From contig JBBPTG010000014.1 of assembly GCA_038093975.1 (NCBI GenBank), positions 124,001 to 188,000 on the forward strand: DNA of 64,000 bases, read 5' to 3'. The notes under the pieces are model-generated. The model did no database searches. It saw only the letters and a program-made list of their open reading frames with translations, and was not told the origin of the DNA. Position 1 is the first letter of the stretch; the number at the start of each line of letters is the position of its first letter. Source of the stretch: Chalciporus piperatus. Lineage: Eukaryota > Basidiomycota > Agaricomycetes > Boletales > Boletaceae. Shown here piece after piece: positions 47,845 through 59,300 of the stretch. Made by a program: the position numbers and the translations under genes.

Positions 47845-49950
47845 CTATGAGAGTTGGAAGGCACTACCCAGCGCCAGCGTCTCTCCGTCATGGTGTCGAG
47901 GGCTTCCAGGGCTGAGCGTATTTCCGTTTGTAGCTACGCTGCCGAAAGAAATGCGCCTAGCTGCACGGCGAAGGATCCGTGGACGCGAGGGTGCAGGCGA
48001 TTCGGAAGTGGTGTGGATAGGAGTAGACACCAAGTTCACAGGCGGGGAAAGCTGCATGGGTAAAGAAACGGGAACACGTGAGGGAGAAGCCGGGGTTCGC
48101 TGCGGTAAAGGTAGTTCGAGACCAAACATTGAGGGGTTGCGCGCTGGGTTTCGACGGGCGGGTTTCTTTGTTACCGCTGGTGACTGGGTCAGAGCTGGTA
48201 TTTGAATGCGGAGGTTTGGGTTGCGCGGTATCTTGCTCTTGGCTTGAGATGCAGTAGTAGAGCACGCGGAAACTGTGGTGGCAGCTGTGTCGGTGCTCGC
48301 GGTGGAGAAATCGTTATCCATAGAAGAAGTCGACGACATCGAGGTCTTCGATCTACATCCTGTACTTGAGCTCCGTCCAGACTCACTACCTTCCTTTTCC
48401 GAGGTTGCGACCAATGACAAAAGCAGCGACGATTGTACGGGTGGCGCAGGAGCAAGACGGACGGACCACGAGGGTTCGCGCATACGGGCCTTCTTTGCGG
48501 TCTGGGAACGAATCTTCTCTTCTTCGTCAGAGGAAAGGGAGAGCTGAGGTTTATGCCCCTTTCTAGGTTTCTTCGTATATGAGCTAGTCTGGTTCGACGT
48601 CGATTTCTCCATTAACATGCGAGGTTCGGGCGGAGGAGTCTGGGGTGCTGTCTTCGTCTCTCTAACCGAAGCATTAGGAACGGTCTTTCTCTTTGTCGCA
48701 ACCGCTGGCGTAGATGTCGCCTTGGTCTTCTTAGGCTTGCTGGAAGGTGTCACAGGTGCTACCGGAGTAGATCCGTTGCCCTTGTACGATGGTGCTCGCT
48801 TGACTTTGACAGCGACTTTCGTACCCAAGCCCACCTCTGCGTACCCGCCACTATGCCGGAATTCCGCAGTCTTCAATGCGTCTTCGGGTTCAACCTCAGT
48901 ATTGTTGATGTGCATCTCACTCGTACTCGACAGGGTCAGGGTGGATGCGCGTCGGAGAGACGAAGGGCGGAGCGGAGCGGATGTAGACATCGGAGACCCG
49001 AACGAGCAAGTTGAAGCAGAAGCCGCTGAAACGGTGGACTTACGAGCCCCAGAATACCGATTGGAGTTGAGAGTCGACGAACTGGGTGTCGGAGGAGACC
49101 ACTTGTGCTCAGATAGATGACGAGCATGAATCGGTCGCATATACGGATGGTGCAACACACGATCATGGTGTTGAAGACGAGATGAGAGACTATATGCGCC
49201 AAACCGTCCATAAACACCATGAACAAAATTAAGAGGAAATCATCAAAGACGATTTAAATGTACTTACCGCGCAATGCTTTCACTCCGATCTGCTTGCTCA
49301 GGATCCATGAAATCCATGCTAGATTGCCGATAAAGGGGACGACGGGTCTGAATGGGGGTGTTGGTCCGGGGTTGGAGAACTTCTGCTGGATCGGGTGTCC
49401 TCTCTCTTTGTGTGTCGCCTTTACACGAAATCTCGCTGGATTCTTCCTCCTCGACGACAACCTTGCGCCTTTCCTCCTGGGCCGTGAGACGAGCAAGCTC
49501 GAGTAGCTTGAGACGTGTTGCACGAATGGAGTGAGGCCAGTCATTAGGGCCCTTTGCGGCAGATATGCCACGGGCAATCTTATCAAGTAGATTGGAGGGA
49601 GGGACGGATCCATTGAAGGGAGTGATGAGGTGAGAAGGTAGCGCGTCAAGGGTCTCAAATCGCAGTTGAGCATGCGGGGGAACGGTGGGGAGATGGATGG
49701 GACATACCCTTGTCAACAGCCTAACGTGCTCTTCTTTCCACTCGGCCGGGTCCTCGAAATCATAGTTTGAACTGTTCCATGAGTCTGTACTGTTCCTATT
49801 GGCGGGTGGGGGAGAAAGGAGGATGTGAGACGCGACAGGACTGCGATTTGGCGTTCTCGGGGCGGAAGAGGGAGTGGAGACTCTGTTGTTCGTGGGGGAA
49901 ATTCGAGGACGGGGGACGATGAGAGCGAGCGGGGAGAAGGACGCGGGCAT
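47845..49950 (-). CDS. Ser/Pro/Thr-rich protein of unknown function
   Basis: Two exons, joined as ESIARLSSRLQHHDRVLHHP, encode about 680 aa. The start MPASFSPLALIVPRPRISPT leads to a short region that looks structured: DFEDPAEWKEEHVRLLTR, TLDALPSHLITPFNGSVPP, NLLDKIARGISAAKGPND, SIRATRLKLLELARLTAQEE. The rest is disordered, with basic Ser/Pro-rich stretches (KKPRKGHKPQLSLSSDEEE, RRNPARNPSMFGLELPLPQ), many SP/TP sites and a few Lys/Arg clusters suggesting nuclear localisation. I do not recognise a family. The dense SP/TP sites suggest a kinase-regulated protein, which is inference. The frame is open for 1.3 kb in the second exon, which supports a real gene. Confidence 0.75.
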
Positions 49951-50194
49951 GAAATGCGAAACGAGCGGATGGCAGCGACGAGGAAAAAATAATAAAAAGT
50001 CCGATTTATTCGTTGAATTTACCAGATACGATTTACTGGTAAAATCGCAGAGAAGGAGAGTGACTCTGATCAGTCAGTGTCTTGTCGTCGTTCGCGTTGG
50101 GGAGAACAATGCACTAGCCTGATTACCTAATCAGTCGTTTACTTCTCAATTTCGACTCCGACATATACCTCCGCGACGGAACATCAACTTCACA

Positions 50195-50453
50195 ATGGAT
50201 TCAAGCGCCGCGAATATCATTTTTGATACACGTTTCGTGCCTCGTGTTTTCATTTCTCATCGACCCCGGGCTCCCTCGACTCCCGCCGGCCGTGTCAGTA
50301 ATACCCGATATCAGTGCGACTTTCAAGCTTTCACCTTTCAAAACACTACTTCATACAATTCGTACATAGGTAAGCATGGTCGGCTACACGTGTACATCGC
50401 ACGGCCATGGTTGGAAGAAATGCGGCACAGATTTAGCTCGTAGGTCCGAGTAG
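50195..50453 (+). CDS. Tentative small protein, unknown
   Basis: Two exons (50195..50369 and 50437..50453) around a 67-nt GT-AG intron give 63 aa: MDSSAANIIFDTRFVPRVF, then a Thr/Ser/Asn-rich part and the end YIARRSE. The start has a good context (CACAATGG). No signal peptide, domain or homologue is recognised. It could be a short real gene or chance. It is convergent with the tentative secreted peptide gene to its right. Confidence 0.25.
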
Positions 50454-50647
50454 CTCCAATTGTCCGACCGAGTCACCAGGACCCAGTCCACGTTGGGCAA
50501 CAATGCGAAAATGATGAATCATGAGGTACAGTACTGGATTTACCCAAATCGTCAGTAGATCCGCAAAGGGACCTACAGAAACAGCATACCTTGAAAAGTA
50601 ATCATACATTGCCTTGTTCGTTGATTGAAACACTGTACAATGGGGAC

Positions 50648-50834
50648 TTAGTAGTTAAAAGTCCCTTTAACTCGTCTGCCTCGGGGCAGTCTAGATGATC
50701 TATGGGGCTATCAAAAACAGTCAGTCATTCCCGAGTAGCACGCACAGCGACCGACGTACCCGTTTGGCTTCAACAAAAAAGAACGTGGAGGATGCTACGA
50801 AACTGAGCACGACAAGGAGAAGAAGGTAGCGCAT
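50648..50834 (-). CDS. Tentative small secreted basic peptide
   Basis: Exons 50760..50834 and 50648..50707 with a canonical 52-nt intron (GTACGT donor, CTGAC branch point, TAG acceptor) encode 44 aa. MRYLLLLVVLSFVASSTF is a strong signal peptide. The mature part is short and strongly basic (PHRSSRLPRGRRVKGTF), with Lys-Arg directly at the exon junction and Arg-Arg further on, which are Kex2-like sites. A TATA-like TATAAG lies about 100 nt upstream. No family is recognised. An alternative donor would give a different, acidic C terminus, so the exact product is uncertain. Confidence 0.35.
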
Positions 50835-51554
50835 GATGGTCGTCAACCAGCAACTTAGACGTCGTATTTACTAACTCGTCTAGAGGTTCATTTCTATGGG
50901 CCAGTGGAACTACTCGTCGACTCGCGCCCTCTTATACCTTTCTTTCAAGTTCCGACCACCAGCTGCCCGGCCGATGGTGCTGCAGACCCCAAACGTGTCC
51001 CACCTAGGATAGTTCATTTCCGATACCTGGCCAATTGGCGAACTGAATCAGGGTGACTCACAGTCACTCGACACGCAGCCAGGGTGAAGGGTGAACGAAT
51101 GGAAGTGGATGGAAGTAGAACTTCTCCCATTCAAACCCTGAGTTGCCTCCAGATGGTAATGATATACCAAGAGGGAATACGATAACAGGGTCAACTGAGT
51201 TCGTCCTGTTACAGTATTCGAGCCTATATGTCTTGAACCGAGTGGGGCGAGCAAGCGGAACCACATGCCTCACTTCCAATAGTGTGCGTCATCCATTCTT
51301 TAGAAACCGTTCACTTGAGAAATGGGGTAAGCGCATGATAAACGTTGTCAGTTCTTACACTTCCACAGAAGACGTGCCTGGGCGAGGTATCGAATATTCT
51401 ATATGGATAAACTGCAACACCATGCTCCGCTACAACGTGTGTTCTGAGAGGCAATGGATCAGGGTCACCGAACGTCCAGAACACGACCACGACCACGAAC
51501 CTACGGAAGCCCCACCACAGATATGGCGTCACAGGGGACATCTCTGATCCACAG
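50835..51554. other. Intergenic region
   Basis: About 0.7 kb between two minus-strand genes. The open frames on both strands are not supported by splice sites or composition. Nothing further recognised. Confidence 0.45.
50931..50936 (-). promoter_or_regulatory. TATA-like box upstream of the tentative secreted peptide
   Basis: TATAAG on the minus strand about 100 nt before the ATG at 50834. It resembles the TATA boxes seen before the secreted-protein genes elsewhere in the window. Confidence 0.35.
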
Positions 51555-51889
51555 TCATGCGGCAGCAACAGCTTCTGCTTGCTCCTTTGCTTCTTTTCTT
51601 GCTCTGTGCTCCTCTGCCTTGACCTGAATATCCGCCCGTTTCCATGCAATGAGTTCCTCCGTCCGATGTTCGTAGTGGTGTGCCAAGTACCCTAAATAAC
51701 CAAATGCACCCATGGCGATGGCGTGACCTGCTAGGTCTGTACAGGATGTTGTATACTGAGTATCGAGAACGGACGCGTTCGAGTTGAGTACGTACTGTCC
51801 ATTAGATTTCTCCTTTGTATTGCGAGCTGGCCAAAGCGTGATGCCAGACCGAACATTGAGAAACCGAGGATAGATGTAATGAGTGCCAT
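51555..51889 (-). CDS. Complex I accessory subunit, fungal 14 kDa-like
   Basis: Two exons give 91 aa: MALITSILGFSMFGLASRF, GQLAIQRRNLMDNLAGHAIA, MGAFGYLGYLAHHYEHR and a charged C-terminal helix TEELIAWKRADIQVKAEE ending in Ala. The pattern of a short N-terminal hydrophobic segment, the conserved QLAIQRRNLxDNLxGHA block, a second hydrophobic segment with Tyr/His and a Lys/Glu-rich tail is what I know from the fungal NADH:ubiquinone oxidoreductase 14 kDa subunit. If correct, it is an inner mitochondrial membrane accessory protein. The assignment rests on recognition and not on catalytic residues. It is divergent from the TPR gene, with about 205 bp between the starts. Confidence 0.6.
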
Positions 51890-52095
51890 GGGTGTTTTGC
51901 TGCAGTTCGACGCTGAAGACGATGCGGAGACTGTCGGCGACGTTCCAAGTTAGAGAACCAAATGCGGAAAATGGATCAACATGGACAAATAGACCCCTGC
52001 CCCGATCCTTGATAACTTTGCGTTACGATCCTAGTATTCTTGTTCAGTCTCCAGAACGTTTTCTGTTCAAGTCTAGTAGTCTGGTATATATCGGC

Positions 52096-53150
52096 ATGTC
52101 GACCAACACCTCACCACTCAATGCCACACCATCCACCTCTGCACCCCGCCCCCCGGTTCCGCTGGACGCGAACGCGGTCGTGCTAACTCCAGAAGAAAAG
52201 TCTGCAGTTGATGTCAAGTTCCAGACAGCACGCGAAAAGAAAGATGTCGCAGATACAGCATTCAAGAGTGGCGATGTCAAGAATGGTATGTCCCCACATC
52301 CTCCTCCTGTGGCGTATAAACTCAAAATGGTCCCAGCACTAAGATCGTATCATGAGGTATTGACCTACATCTGTTGCTCGCCCAGGGTTGGTGCTCAAAG
52401 TTTAACTAGGCTCTGATGTATCTTCATGGACTTGACAAGTATGTGGATCAAGATCTGCAGCCCTACAACCTAGCCCCTGACCTCGGTTACCGACATCTTT
52501 CAGGAACGCGCTCAAATCGCTCGGGATGGGTGGGCCATCTCCACTTCCAACCTCCGCTGTTGATCAAGCTGCAAGCGCCAAGAACGAAAAGACCGAGGTT
52601 TGTGACGTCTCGTCTTGCCTCGTGGTGTATTGATTGGCTGTAGATCGATGTCATGCTCGAAAAAATCTATGCGAACATGTCGGCATGCCATCTCAAACAG
52701 GAGAACTGGAAACGCGCTGTAGATACTGCTGACAAGGTAAGCTGTGCGTACATTCAATGCTCAGAGGCATGTAGCTGTTATTGCATAGGCGATCGCGAAA
52801 AATCCGGCCAACTCCAAGGCACTTTTCCGCAAAGGCAAGGCATTAGGCGAACAAGGACACTTTGAAAAAGCCGAGGCTGCCCTTTTAGAGGCCAAAAAGA
52901 TTGCACCAAGTGGTATGTCTTTCTGTAGTTTCACGTTCATGATGCACGCATCATGGTCACCACATGGTCACAGAGGCACCCCTAGTGGATGCAGAGCTTG
53001 CGCGTCAACGTGCCGCGGATCGCGAGAGACAAAAGGCCCACGATCAGAAGATGAGAGGTATGTTCTGTGCTAGCAATATTTTCTGCACACTCACCATGTT
53101 GACTGGTAGGATGGTTGTCGCGAGATAAGAAGACTGAAACCGCTGCATGA
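52096..53150 (+). CDS. TPR-repeat protein (immunophilin-like TPR domain)
   Basis: The protein (about 225 aa) starts MSTNTSPLNATPSTSAPRPP. TPR units are rebuilt over introns: AREKKDVADTAFKSGDVKNA then LRSYHEALMYLHGLDK (TPR1), DVMLEKIYANMSACHLKQEN then WKRAVDTADKAIAKNPANSK (TPR2) and ALFRKGKALGEQGHFEKAE (TPR3). A charged helix DAELARQRAADRERQKAHDQ follows, with the end MRGWLSRDKKTETAA. The Lys/Asn positions of the first and second TPR resemble the carboxylate clamp of Hsp70/Hsp90 cochaperones such as FKBP- and cyclophilin-40-type proteins. There is no PPIase domain, so this is a free TPR protein. The partner is not known. Confidence 0.82.
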
Positions 53151-53479
53151 GTTTCAAAGGGTTATTTTGGGAACGTGGACCCCACGCCTTCATGAGCGTA
53201 CAATTATAAGATACCATCATACTGATCACGATATACACTTGGGCAATGAACTGCTTGGGCTCTACCCAAGGTTTGGGACTAGCACAGCAGGCGTTTAACA
53301 GTTTGCACGTGAAATCACGTCCCCGAACTCAGTTGAGATCCTTCGCGCCCCGAGCCGGTTGTTATAACGTGTCATACAACCGGCAATGTTCCTGGCAAGT
53401 CCTCATTCCGAGACACCTATAAGTGCATTACCCAGACTACTACCGGGTGTCAGTATTCAATTCTCCTCGAGTTCGCATT

Positions 53480-55730
53480 ATGGGTCAAGATACAGCGTCG
53501 TCAAAGCTTGGTCGTGAGGAATCGCTCACCGTCATCGACAACCGCACCGGCAAGCAATACAAAGTGCCGTGCGTCTCAGCTTGAATCCTCCTCGTTTTCT
53601 ACCGAGCTCACCCTCCGAACAATAGTATCAACCACAACGCCATCCCTGCACCCTTCTTCAAGTCCATCCGTGCTCCTCCCGGCCCAAATGACCGATCAGA
53701 AGACGAGTCCGAACGTGGTCTGCGCGTCTCTGATCGAGGATTCCTCAACACCGCCGTCATTGAGAGTAGTATCACCTATATCGACGGTGACAATGGGATT
53801 TTGCGCTACAGGTCCGTCTTCCTCTCTTTTTCTTCCCCAACCCATAACTCTGTTACTCAGTGCGCGCCCTTCTCATCGACAGAGGTTACCCGATCGAACA
53901 GCTCGCATCACAGTCTACATTCCCAGAGTGCGCGTACCTCCTCATCTACGGTGCCCTCCCTTCCCGGGCCCAGCTTTCCCACTTTGAGCGGGAAGTCCTG
54001 AACCACGGGGTGATGCACGCAGATGCTGCTGGATTCTTCCGCGCATTCAGGTATGACGCTCATCCGATGGCCATCCTAACGAGTGCATTCGCGTACTTGG
54101 GGTCGTATTATGGCGAGGCGAATCCGTCTTTGCAAGGTATGTCGATGGCTGGGCTCGTGTTAATCGATTCAAGTCTGAGCGTGACCCCTCTGAAGGCCAA
54201 AATCTGTACACGAAGGGTGCAAAGGGAGATCCGGCTGCATTGCAGAATATGGACAAGCAGATATATAGGCTCATAGGGAAAGCGACGACGCTTGCTGCGA
54301 TGGCATACCGCGTTCGACAGGGTAGAGAGTTCGTCGTCCCCCCTACGGGCATGAGTTACACCGAATCGTGCGTACTCCTTCATATGCAACAGCTTCTTTG
54401 ACTGCAACGATGCATTTTTTCTCACCAGGTTCCTATACCAGCTTGACCACCTCTCGCACAGTGATGCATTCCCAACGCCATCTGGATCTGGAATTACACC
54501 GTATAAACCCCACCCCGTCCTCGTCAGGGCTTTGGATATCTTGTTCATCCTTCATGCCGACCATGAGATGAACGCGTCTAGTACCACTGTCTTGCAAACT
54601 GGGTCTTCCCTTCCCGATCCGTACAGCGCAATTGCAGCGGGTTGTGCTTCGCTATAGTAAGTGGCTATGGTAGTGTGCTGGAAGGGTGTGTTCACTATGT
54701 TCGTTGCATGCAGCGGTCCACTTCACGGAGGTGCAAACGAAGCTGTGATCCGGATGTTGATATCGATCGGAAGGTGTGTTTCTCACTTGACGATGGCCTT
54801 TTTTGAGACTAGGAGAGCTAATGTGTGGATTCTAGCGCTGAAAATGTACCAGCCTTCCTTGCAGCGGTGAAGCGTCGGGAAAAGGTACTGAGCGGATTCG
54901 GACATCGTATTTACAAGACGGTAGGTACTCTCTTCTACACTTGGCGGGGATAAGCTCATTGGACTTTGCCTTTTCCACTCACAGTCGGATCCTCGATCGT
55001 TCATCATCCGGAAGGTTGCTGACGAAGTCTTTGCTGTGTATGTTGACTACTTTACTTGACCTGCAGTTAAGAGCCGTCTAGACGCCGTCTTGTATAGCAC
55101 CGGCACTGATCCATTGCTGAAAACTGCGATGGCATTACACGATGCGGCCCTCAAAGATGACTATTTCGTGTCGCGGAAGCTCGCTCCAAATGTCGATTTT
55201 TGGAGGTATGTCCGTGCTTTTCGGACTGGAGGTAGGTATTGACAAGGTTGTTTGCTTCCATAAGTGGGTTGATCTATCGTGCGATGGGTACGTGCCAAAG
55301 GACATCGAAGTATTATACAAACTGATCGATATGCCAGGTTTCCCGATGGACTTTTTCCCCGTCCTGTTTGTCGTTCCCCGTGTTGTGGGATGGCTGGCAC
55401 ACTGGCGTCAGGTATTTTTGTTTCTATGCTCGATCGTGGACCTTGCTGATTTCGGGTATTCAACTGCATAGATGATGTTGTCCCCTGAGGGTGTCAAGAT
55501 ATGGCGCCCAAGACAGCTCTACGTTGGCCCTTCGGAGAGACCGTTCGTCCCGATTGAAGAACGCCAGGCGGTCGAGGGTATCGGGAAGGAACCAAGCATG
55601 GTGGTACACTCTGGGTGGGTATCTTTGTTTCTGATTGGACAGATTGCTGATCGGTTGTGGTGTGTTCCTGTGTAGAATGGCGAAAAGACGCAGGCTCGTG
55701 GAAGAGGCAGCTGTTAAGAGTAAACTTTAG
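53480..55730 (+). CDS. Citrate synthase with peroxisomal SKL terminus
   Basis: The start [20 protein letters not shown] lacks a mitochondrial presequence. Landmarks: [88 protein letters not shown] (active-site His), [15 protein letters not shown] (second His and Arg), [20 protein letters not shown] (active-site Asp) and [15 protein letters not shown]. The last residues are AAVKSKL, a canonical PTS1 signal, so the enzyme probably acts in peroxisomes, condensing acetyl-CoA with oxaloacetate for the glyoxylate cycle or acetyl-CoA export. About 470-480 aa, ten or more introns of about 50-70 nt, all catalytic residues present. Confidence 0.93.
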
Positions 55731-56450
55731 TGTGTCCCGCTGCTAACTCAACGCAGATTCATGAGGGCTACCTTGGACATGGATCTTCTTATTTACTGTG
55801 ATGTGATAGTACATCTCCGAGCACCATCGTCGGAGGGCCGTGGATATCTCGTTATTATTATTAGCCCACACGCGCATGATGATGATCAAGGCAAAGGGCA
55901 TGAAAGAGCTTGGTGAATCCGCCTTTGACGATTATTGTCTTGTCATACTATCCCCTACCACCAAATCGGCACTAATCTGATCATAATACTTCGGCTGCAT
56001 GCCTATACCGCATTCACGGAACTAAAGCGGGGCTCTTGTTGAATTGTCGACTTAAGCGAACAATGGCATGAGTTATCAATGAGTTATCTCCATGAAGTGG
56101 CAGTGTAACTTCGCAACTTGGGTGGACTGCAGAGGAATATTATACATCCTCTACAACGTCAGTGATGACCTGTGATGACTAGCAGTACTTGGCAGGGCAT
56201 GGCCGACGTTCGTCCTGACGACGAGGAACAGACTGGACAGGCGTGTCAACAATATCAAGGGATATTTGTTGAGCGGGGTTTGAATATAAATTTGGTTGTC
56301 GGCAACCGACATCATTTCTACGGGATGGCAATGGCGTGTCTTCAAGCTCGTCTCCGTTTTTCTTCTCTTTACCACTAGCTCCTTCATATCCGCTCTCGTA
56401 TATATACCTCTTCCCCCTCCCCCTAGGACATCTCACACATCAGAGCAAAC
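55731..56450. other. Intergenic region upstream of the GPI-anchored protein
   Basis: About 0.72 kb with no supported gene. The right end contains a TATA box and a C/T-rich leader directly before the GPI-anchored protein gene. Confidence 0.5.
56399..56406 (+). promoter_or_regulatory. TATA box of the GPI-anchored protein gene
   Basis: TATATATA about 45 nt upstream of the start codon, followed by a C/T-rich tract typical of highly expressed fungal genes. Confidence 0.5.
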
Positions 56451-57271
56451 ATGTTCGCCACTCTCTTTTCCGCCGCTCTCCTCATCTCTCTCGTCCAAAT
56501 CGTCTTCGCTCAGTCTTTCTCGATCGACACACCAACCTTTGTCCAGGTAACCAGCTTGCTTTGTTTCTTTCGGGTCCTTGCCTGACCACCACAAAAGTGC
56601 CAAGATTCTCAGATCACCTGGACTCCTTCGGTCGCACCATATGATATAGTCATCGTTTCCGCCGATGACCCATGCGGTGATGCTATGTGAGTGATCTAAT
56701 AATCGTTTGATATGGAGCATAATCGCTTACTCTTCACAGTGAGGACCTTGGCAGCCAGACCTCTTTGGCTACAACTTTCAACGTTAACATCGCCGCTGGT
56801 ACTCAGGTCGAGCTTTATATCCAGGATGCCGATGGCAACTCGGCCTGGAGTGGAACCGTGCGTATTATTTGGCATATGGATCGCTACATCATGACTAATA
56901 CTCTTCAAATTATAGGTCACCGTTGGTGGCAGCAACGACGCCTCTTGCTTGCCCGCTACCAATTCTGCCCCTCCTGCACCTTCTGCTCCTGCCCCTCCTG
57001 CACCTGCTCCCGTCACTCCCACTACGTAAGTTTTCCACCTGAAATCATTTGCATTGTGGTTTCTAACTCTTGTTGTAGCCTCAGTGTTCCTCCTACCAAG
57101 GGTGGTGCTACCCCCGCAAGTGGCGCTTCCCCTTCTTCCTCGCCCTTCGCCCCTGCCGGTGCCGCTAACGCTGGTATTGTCCCCGCCAACGGAGCTCTCT
57201 CCACCCGTCCCCTCAGCGCTATAGCTGTCGTCGGCTCTGCGCTCCTTGCTGCAGTCGCCTTTGTTCTCTGA
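56451..57271 (+). CDS. GPI-anchored Kre9/Knh1-like cell-wall protein
   Basis: The signal peptide MFATLFSAALLISLVQIVFA is followed by an Ig-like N-terminal domain (FSIDTPTFVQCQDSQITW, PYDIVIVSADDPCGDA, ATTFNVNIAAGTQVELYIQD, TVTVGGSNDASCLPA) with four Cys as in the fungal Kre9/Knh1-like family. A Pro/Ala repeat (PPAPSAPAPPAPAPVTPTT) and a Ser/Ala/Gly-rich linker lead to the C-terminal GPI signal NGALSTRPLSAIAVVGSALL..VAFVL. About 210-220 aa in five exons. Expected to sit at the plasma membrane or wall; the exact role in wall glucan assembly is family-level inference. TATA box about 45 nt upstream. Confidence 0.85.
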
Positions 57272-57989
57272 GCGATCAATACCCAGGATTATTGAATACC
57301 CGTCAATTTTGATGGTGATACCCGTCGTGCATCGCATCTTAATGATGCAACTATCCTGGTGATAACTTTTCCTGCATTAACCTTCTTTGGGGCTGGTTTA
57401 AAGTCTACATTCTTTTCACCCTTGCGATCTCTTCTGTTTATATCTGACTTATCACGGGTTGTTTTATATCTTACTTCAGGCTAGATCTGGAGTGGCTAGT
57501 GTTTTACTTGGGTCTGAGGTTTCTTGCTTCCTCTGGGCTTGGGTTGGTTGGATGGGCTTCTCACTTTATATCGAGGGAATTTCCCTGGTTGACGTGTCAT
57601 CAGGGTTCTCTCAGTACCTTCGCGGGCTGGTAACTTGTTGGTAGCTCATTCTGCAGACTCGATGTTGTAACACTCGGATGAATCAACTCGAATATTCCCT
57701 GCGCTGGATGTGAGGTTAACGTTGATGTGGCCGGTGGGTCGACCGTTGGCGAGTGCCCTTTTCAAGAGTGTACTGTACTCCATTCTCTCCTGAAGTTTTG
57801 CCAGCAGGGTTTGTCAGATAAGATTCGCCCTACTTCATACGTGGATGAGATAAAGGGAGCGCACGAGGTTTGCATGCGTCTTTCTCCCCGCATTCGTGCT
57901 CATGTCTGTCTGAGCATTTACAGGCGATCTGCGAGTGACTCTTTCAAAGTTTCGCGGAGGCCTCCTTGGCGATTGCAGCGACGTTTCTC
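57272..57989. other. Intergenic region
   Basis: About 0.7 kb with T-rich 3' sequence of the GPI-anchored gene on the left. Nothing else recognised before the P450 relic. Confidence 0.45.
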
Positions 57990-59300
57990 GTTTCACCTGT
58001 TTTCCCCTGGTTCCCGGGAAGCCAATAGTCGGCAACCCTTTTGATGCAGACCCCTCCTAACCTACACAGAGTGGGGACGTGCTTATGGTCAGTCATCATT
58101 TCAGATGAGTCCGTTTAGTTGACCTTGATTCATCAGGAGATATGGTGTACTCCCGGTTTCTCGATCAGAACGTTATCATTCTCAATTCTGAGACTGCATA
58201 GGACCTACTCGACGAACCCTCAAGCATATATTCCGATCGTATGGATACCTCTGGCCTGGGGCCGTACGTAGGACATACTCCATTCCAGTTCCCTCGTGTC
58301 CTCATTCATTGTCTTTCGACGCAGGTACGGCTGCAATTGGGCTACAGTGACGCTGAGGTACGAGTTCTTGATCGGAGACCCCTTGCGATCGAAAGCGCGA
58401 TACGTGGCGTCAAGCACGCCGAACTTTCCATCAAAGCTATCCAAATCGAGAAATCGAAACAGCTCGCGCGAGCCGGCAAAGTTCGTGTCGCATATCAAGC
58501 TGTCAGTATCAGTATACTGTGCCCATCCTGTTGACTTAATCGCCACCCCCGGTTAAGTGACAGCGTTGGAGTTCATTGTAATGGTATATGTCTCACGGGT
58601 AAATGTCATTCACAGGTATGCAGCGTCCATCAGTATGTCGTAGTACTTTCCTTGGGGTGGGTGAGCAGTATGAGGAGGGAGGATGTTGTAAGGGAGGTAC
58701 TTCGATGGCAACCGACTTTTCCATTAGGTGTCATATGCATTAGGTGTCATATGTTCAATGACGGTAACATTTGCATTGACCACTTGTGCGATCAGCGACA
58801 TCCCCTCATGCATCCACCCGAAGATATGATGTTTGTAGGGGTTACTTTATCCTCAAAGGTACGTACCGTTCACTAAATGCGGTACTTCCGTCCTGCGACC
58901 AATTGAGCTCAGGGACCATGATCATCGCAAATATGTACATGGTGAGGTCATCGTAGTGGGGTTCATTTGCCATCACTCTTATCACATGTTCTTGTTCTTC
59001 AAGGGCGATAACTCGGAACGAAATGCTGTACTGTATCCCATAATCCATTCCATCCGAGTTTCGGCCAGAGCGGTTCCTTGGCGATAATGAATGCCTGAAT
59101 GATGACGATCCCCGGGCGCTATGTCTACGGGCGAAGGTTCGCCAATGTTTCTTTCCTTCTTTTCGGTTCTGACAGTCCCCCTTCCAGGCGGATATGTCCG
59201 GGTAGGTACGTGGCCGATGCGTCAGTCTGGGTTGCGATAGCGCATCGAGAGGGCCCAAGATGAGAGCGGTGTTTGAGTCGACCTTGAATCACAACATCCA
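57990..59300 (+). pseudogene. Cytochrome P450 pseudogene
   Basis: Scattered P450 segments in the right order on the plus strand. At 58005-58045 PGKPIVGNPFDAD (Pro-rich hinge). At 58065-58245 TEWGRAYGDMVYSRFLDQNV and IILNSETA, then an in-frame TAG (58199..58201), then DLLDEPSSIYSDR, with an intron still in frame. Near 58616 RYAASISMS. At 58690-58730 REVLRWQPTFPLGV (K-helix region). At about 58915 GTMIIANMYM. At 59055-59085 SEFRPERFLG (PERF motif). At 59185-59220 RRICPGRYVADASVW, the heme-binding segment with its Cys. The region from helix C to the I helix is missing or unrecognisable, there are frame changes, and a 16-bp tandem duplication sits in the K-helix segment. Best match by eye is the fungal CYP group annotated as O-methylsterigmatocystin-oxidoreductase-like. 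Confidence 0.85.
58723..58754. repeat. 16-bp tandem duplication inside the P450 pseudogene
   Basis: ATTAGGTGTCATATG plus one base, twice in tandem, interrupting the conserved PLGV segment and shifting the frame. This is a decay event in the pseudogene. Confidence 0.85.

Noticed and set aside
58220..58546. Minus-strand 108-codon open frame
   Set aside because: It lies inside the P450 pseudogene region and opposite its decayed middle part. No homology recognised.
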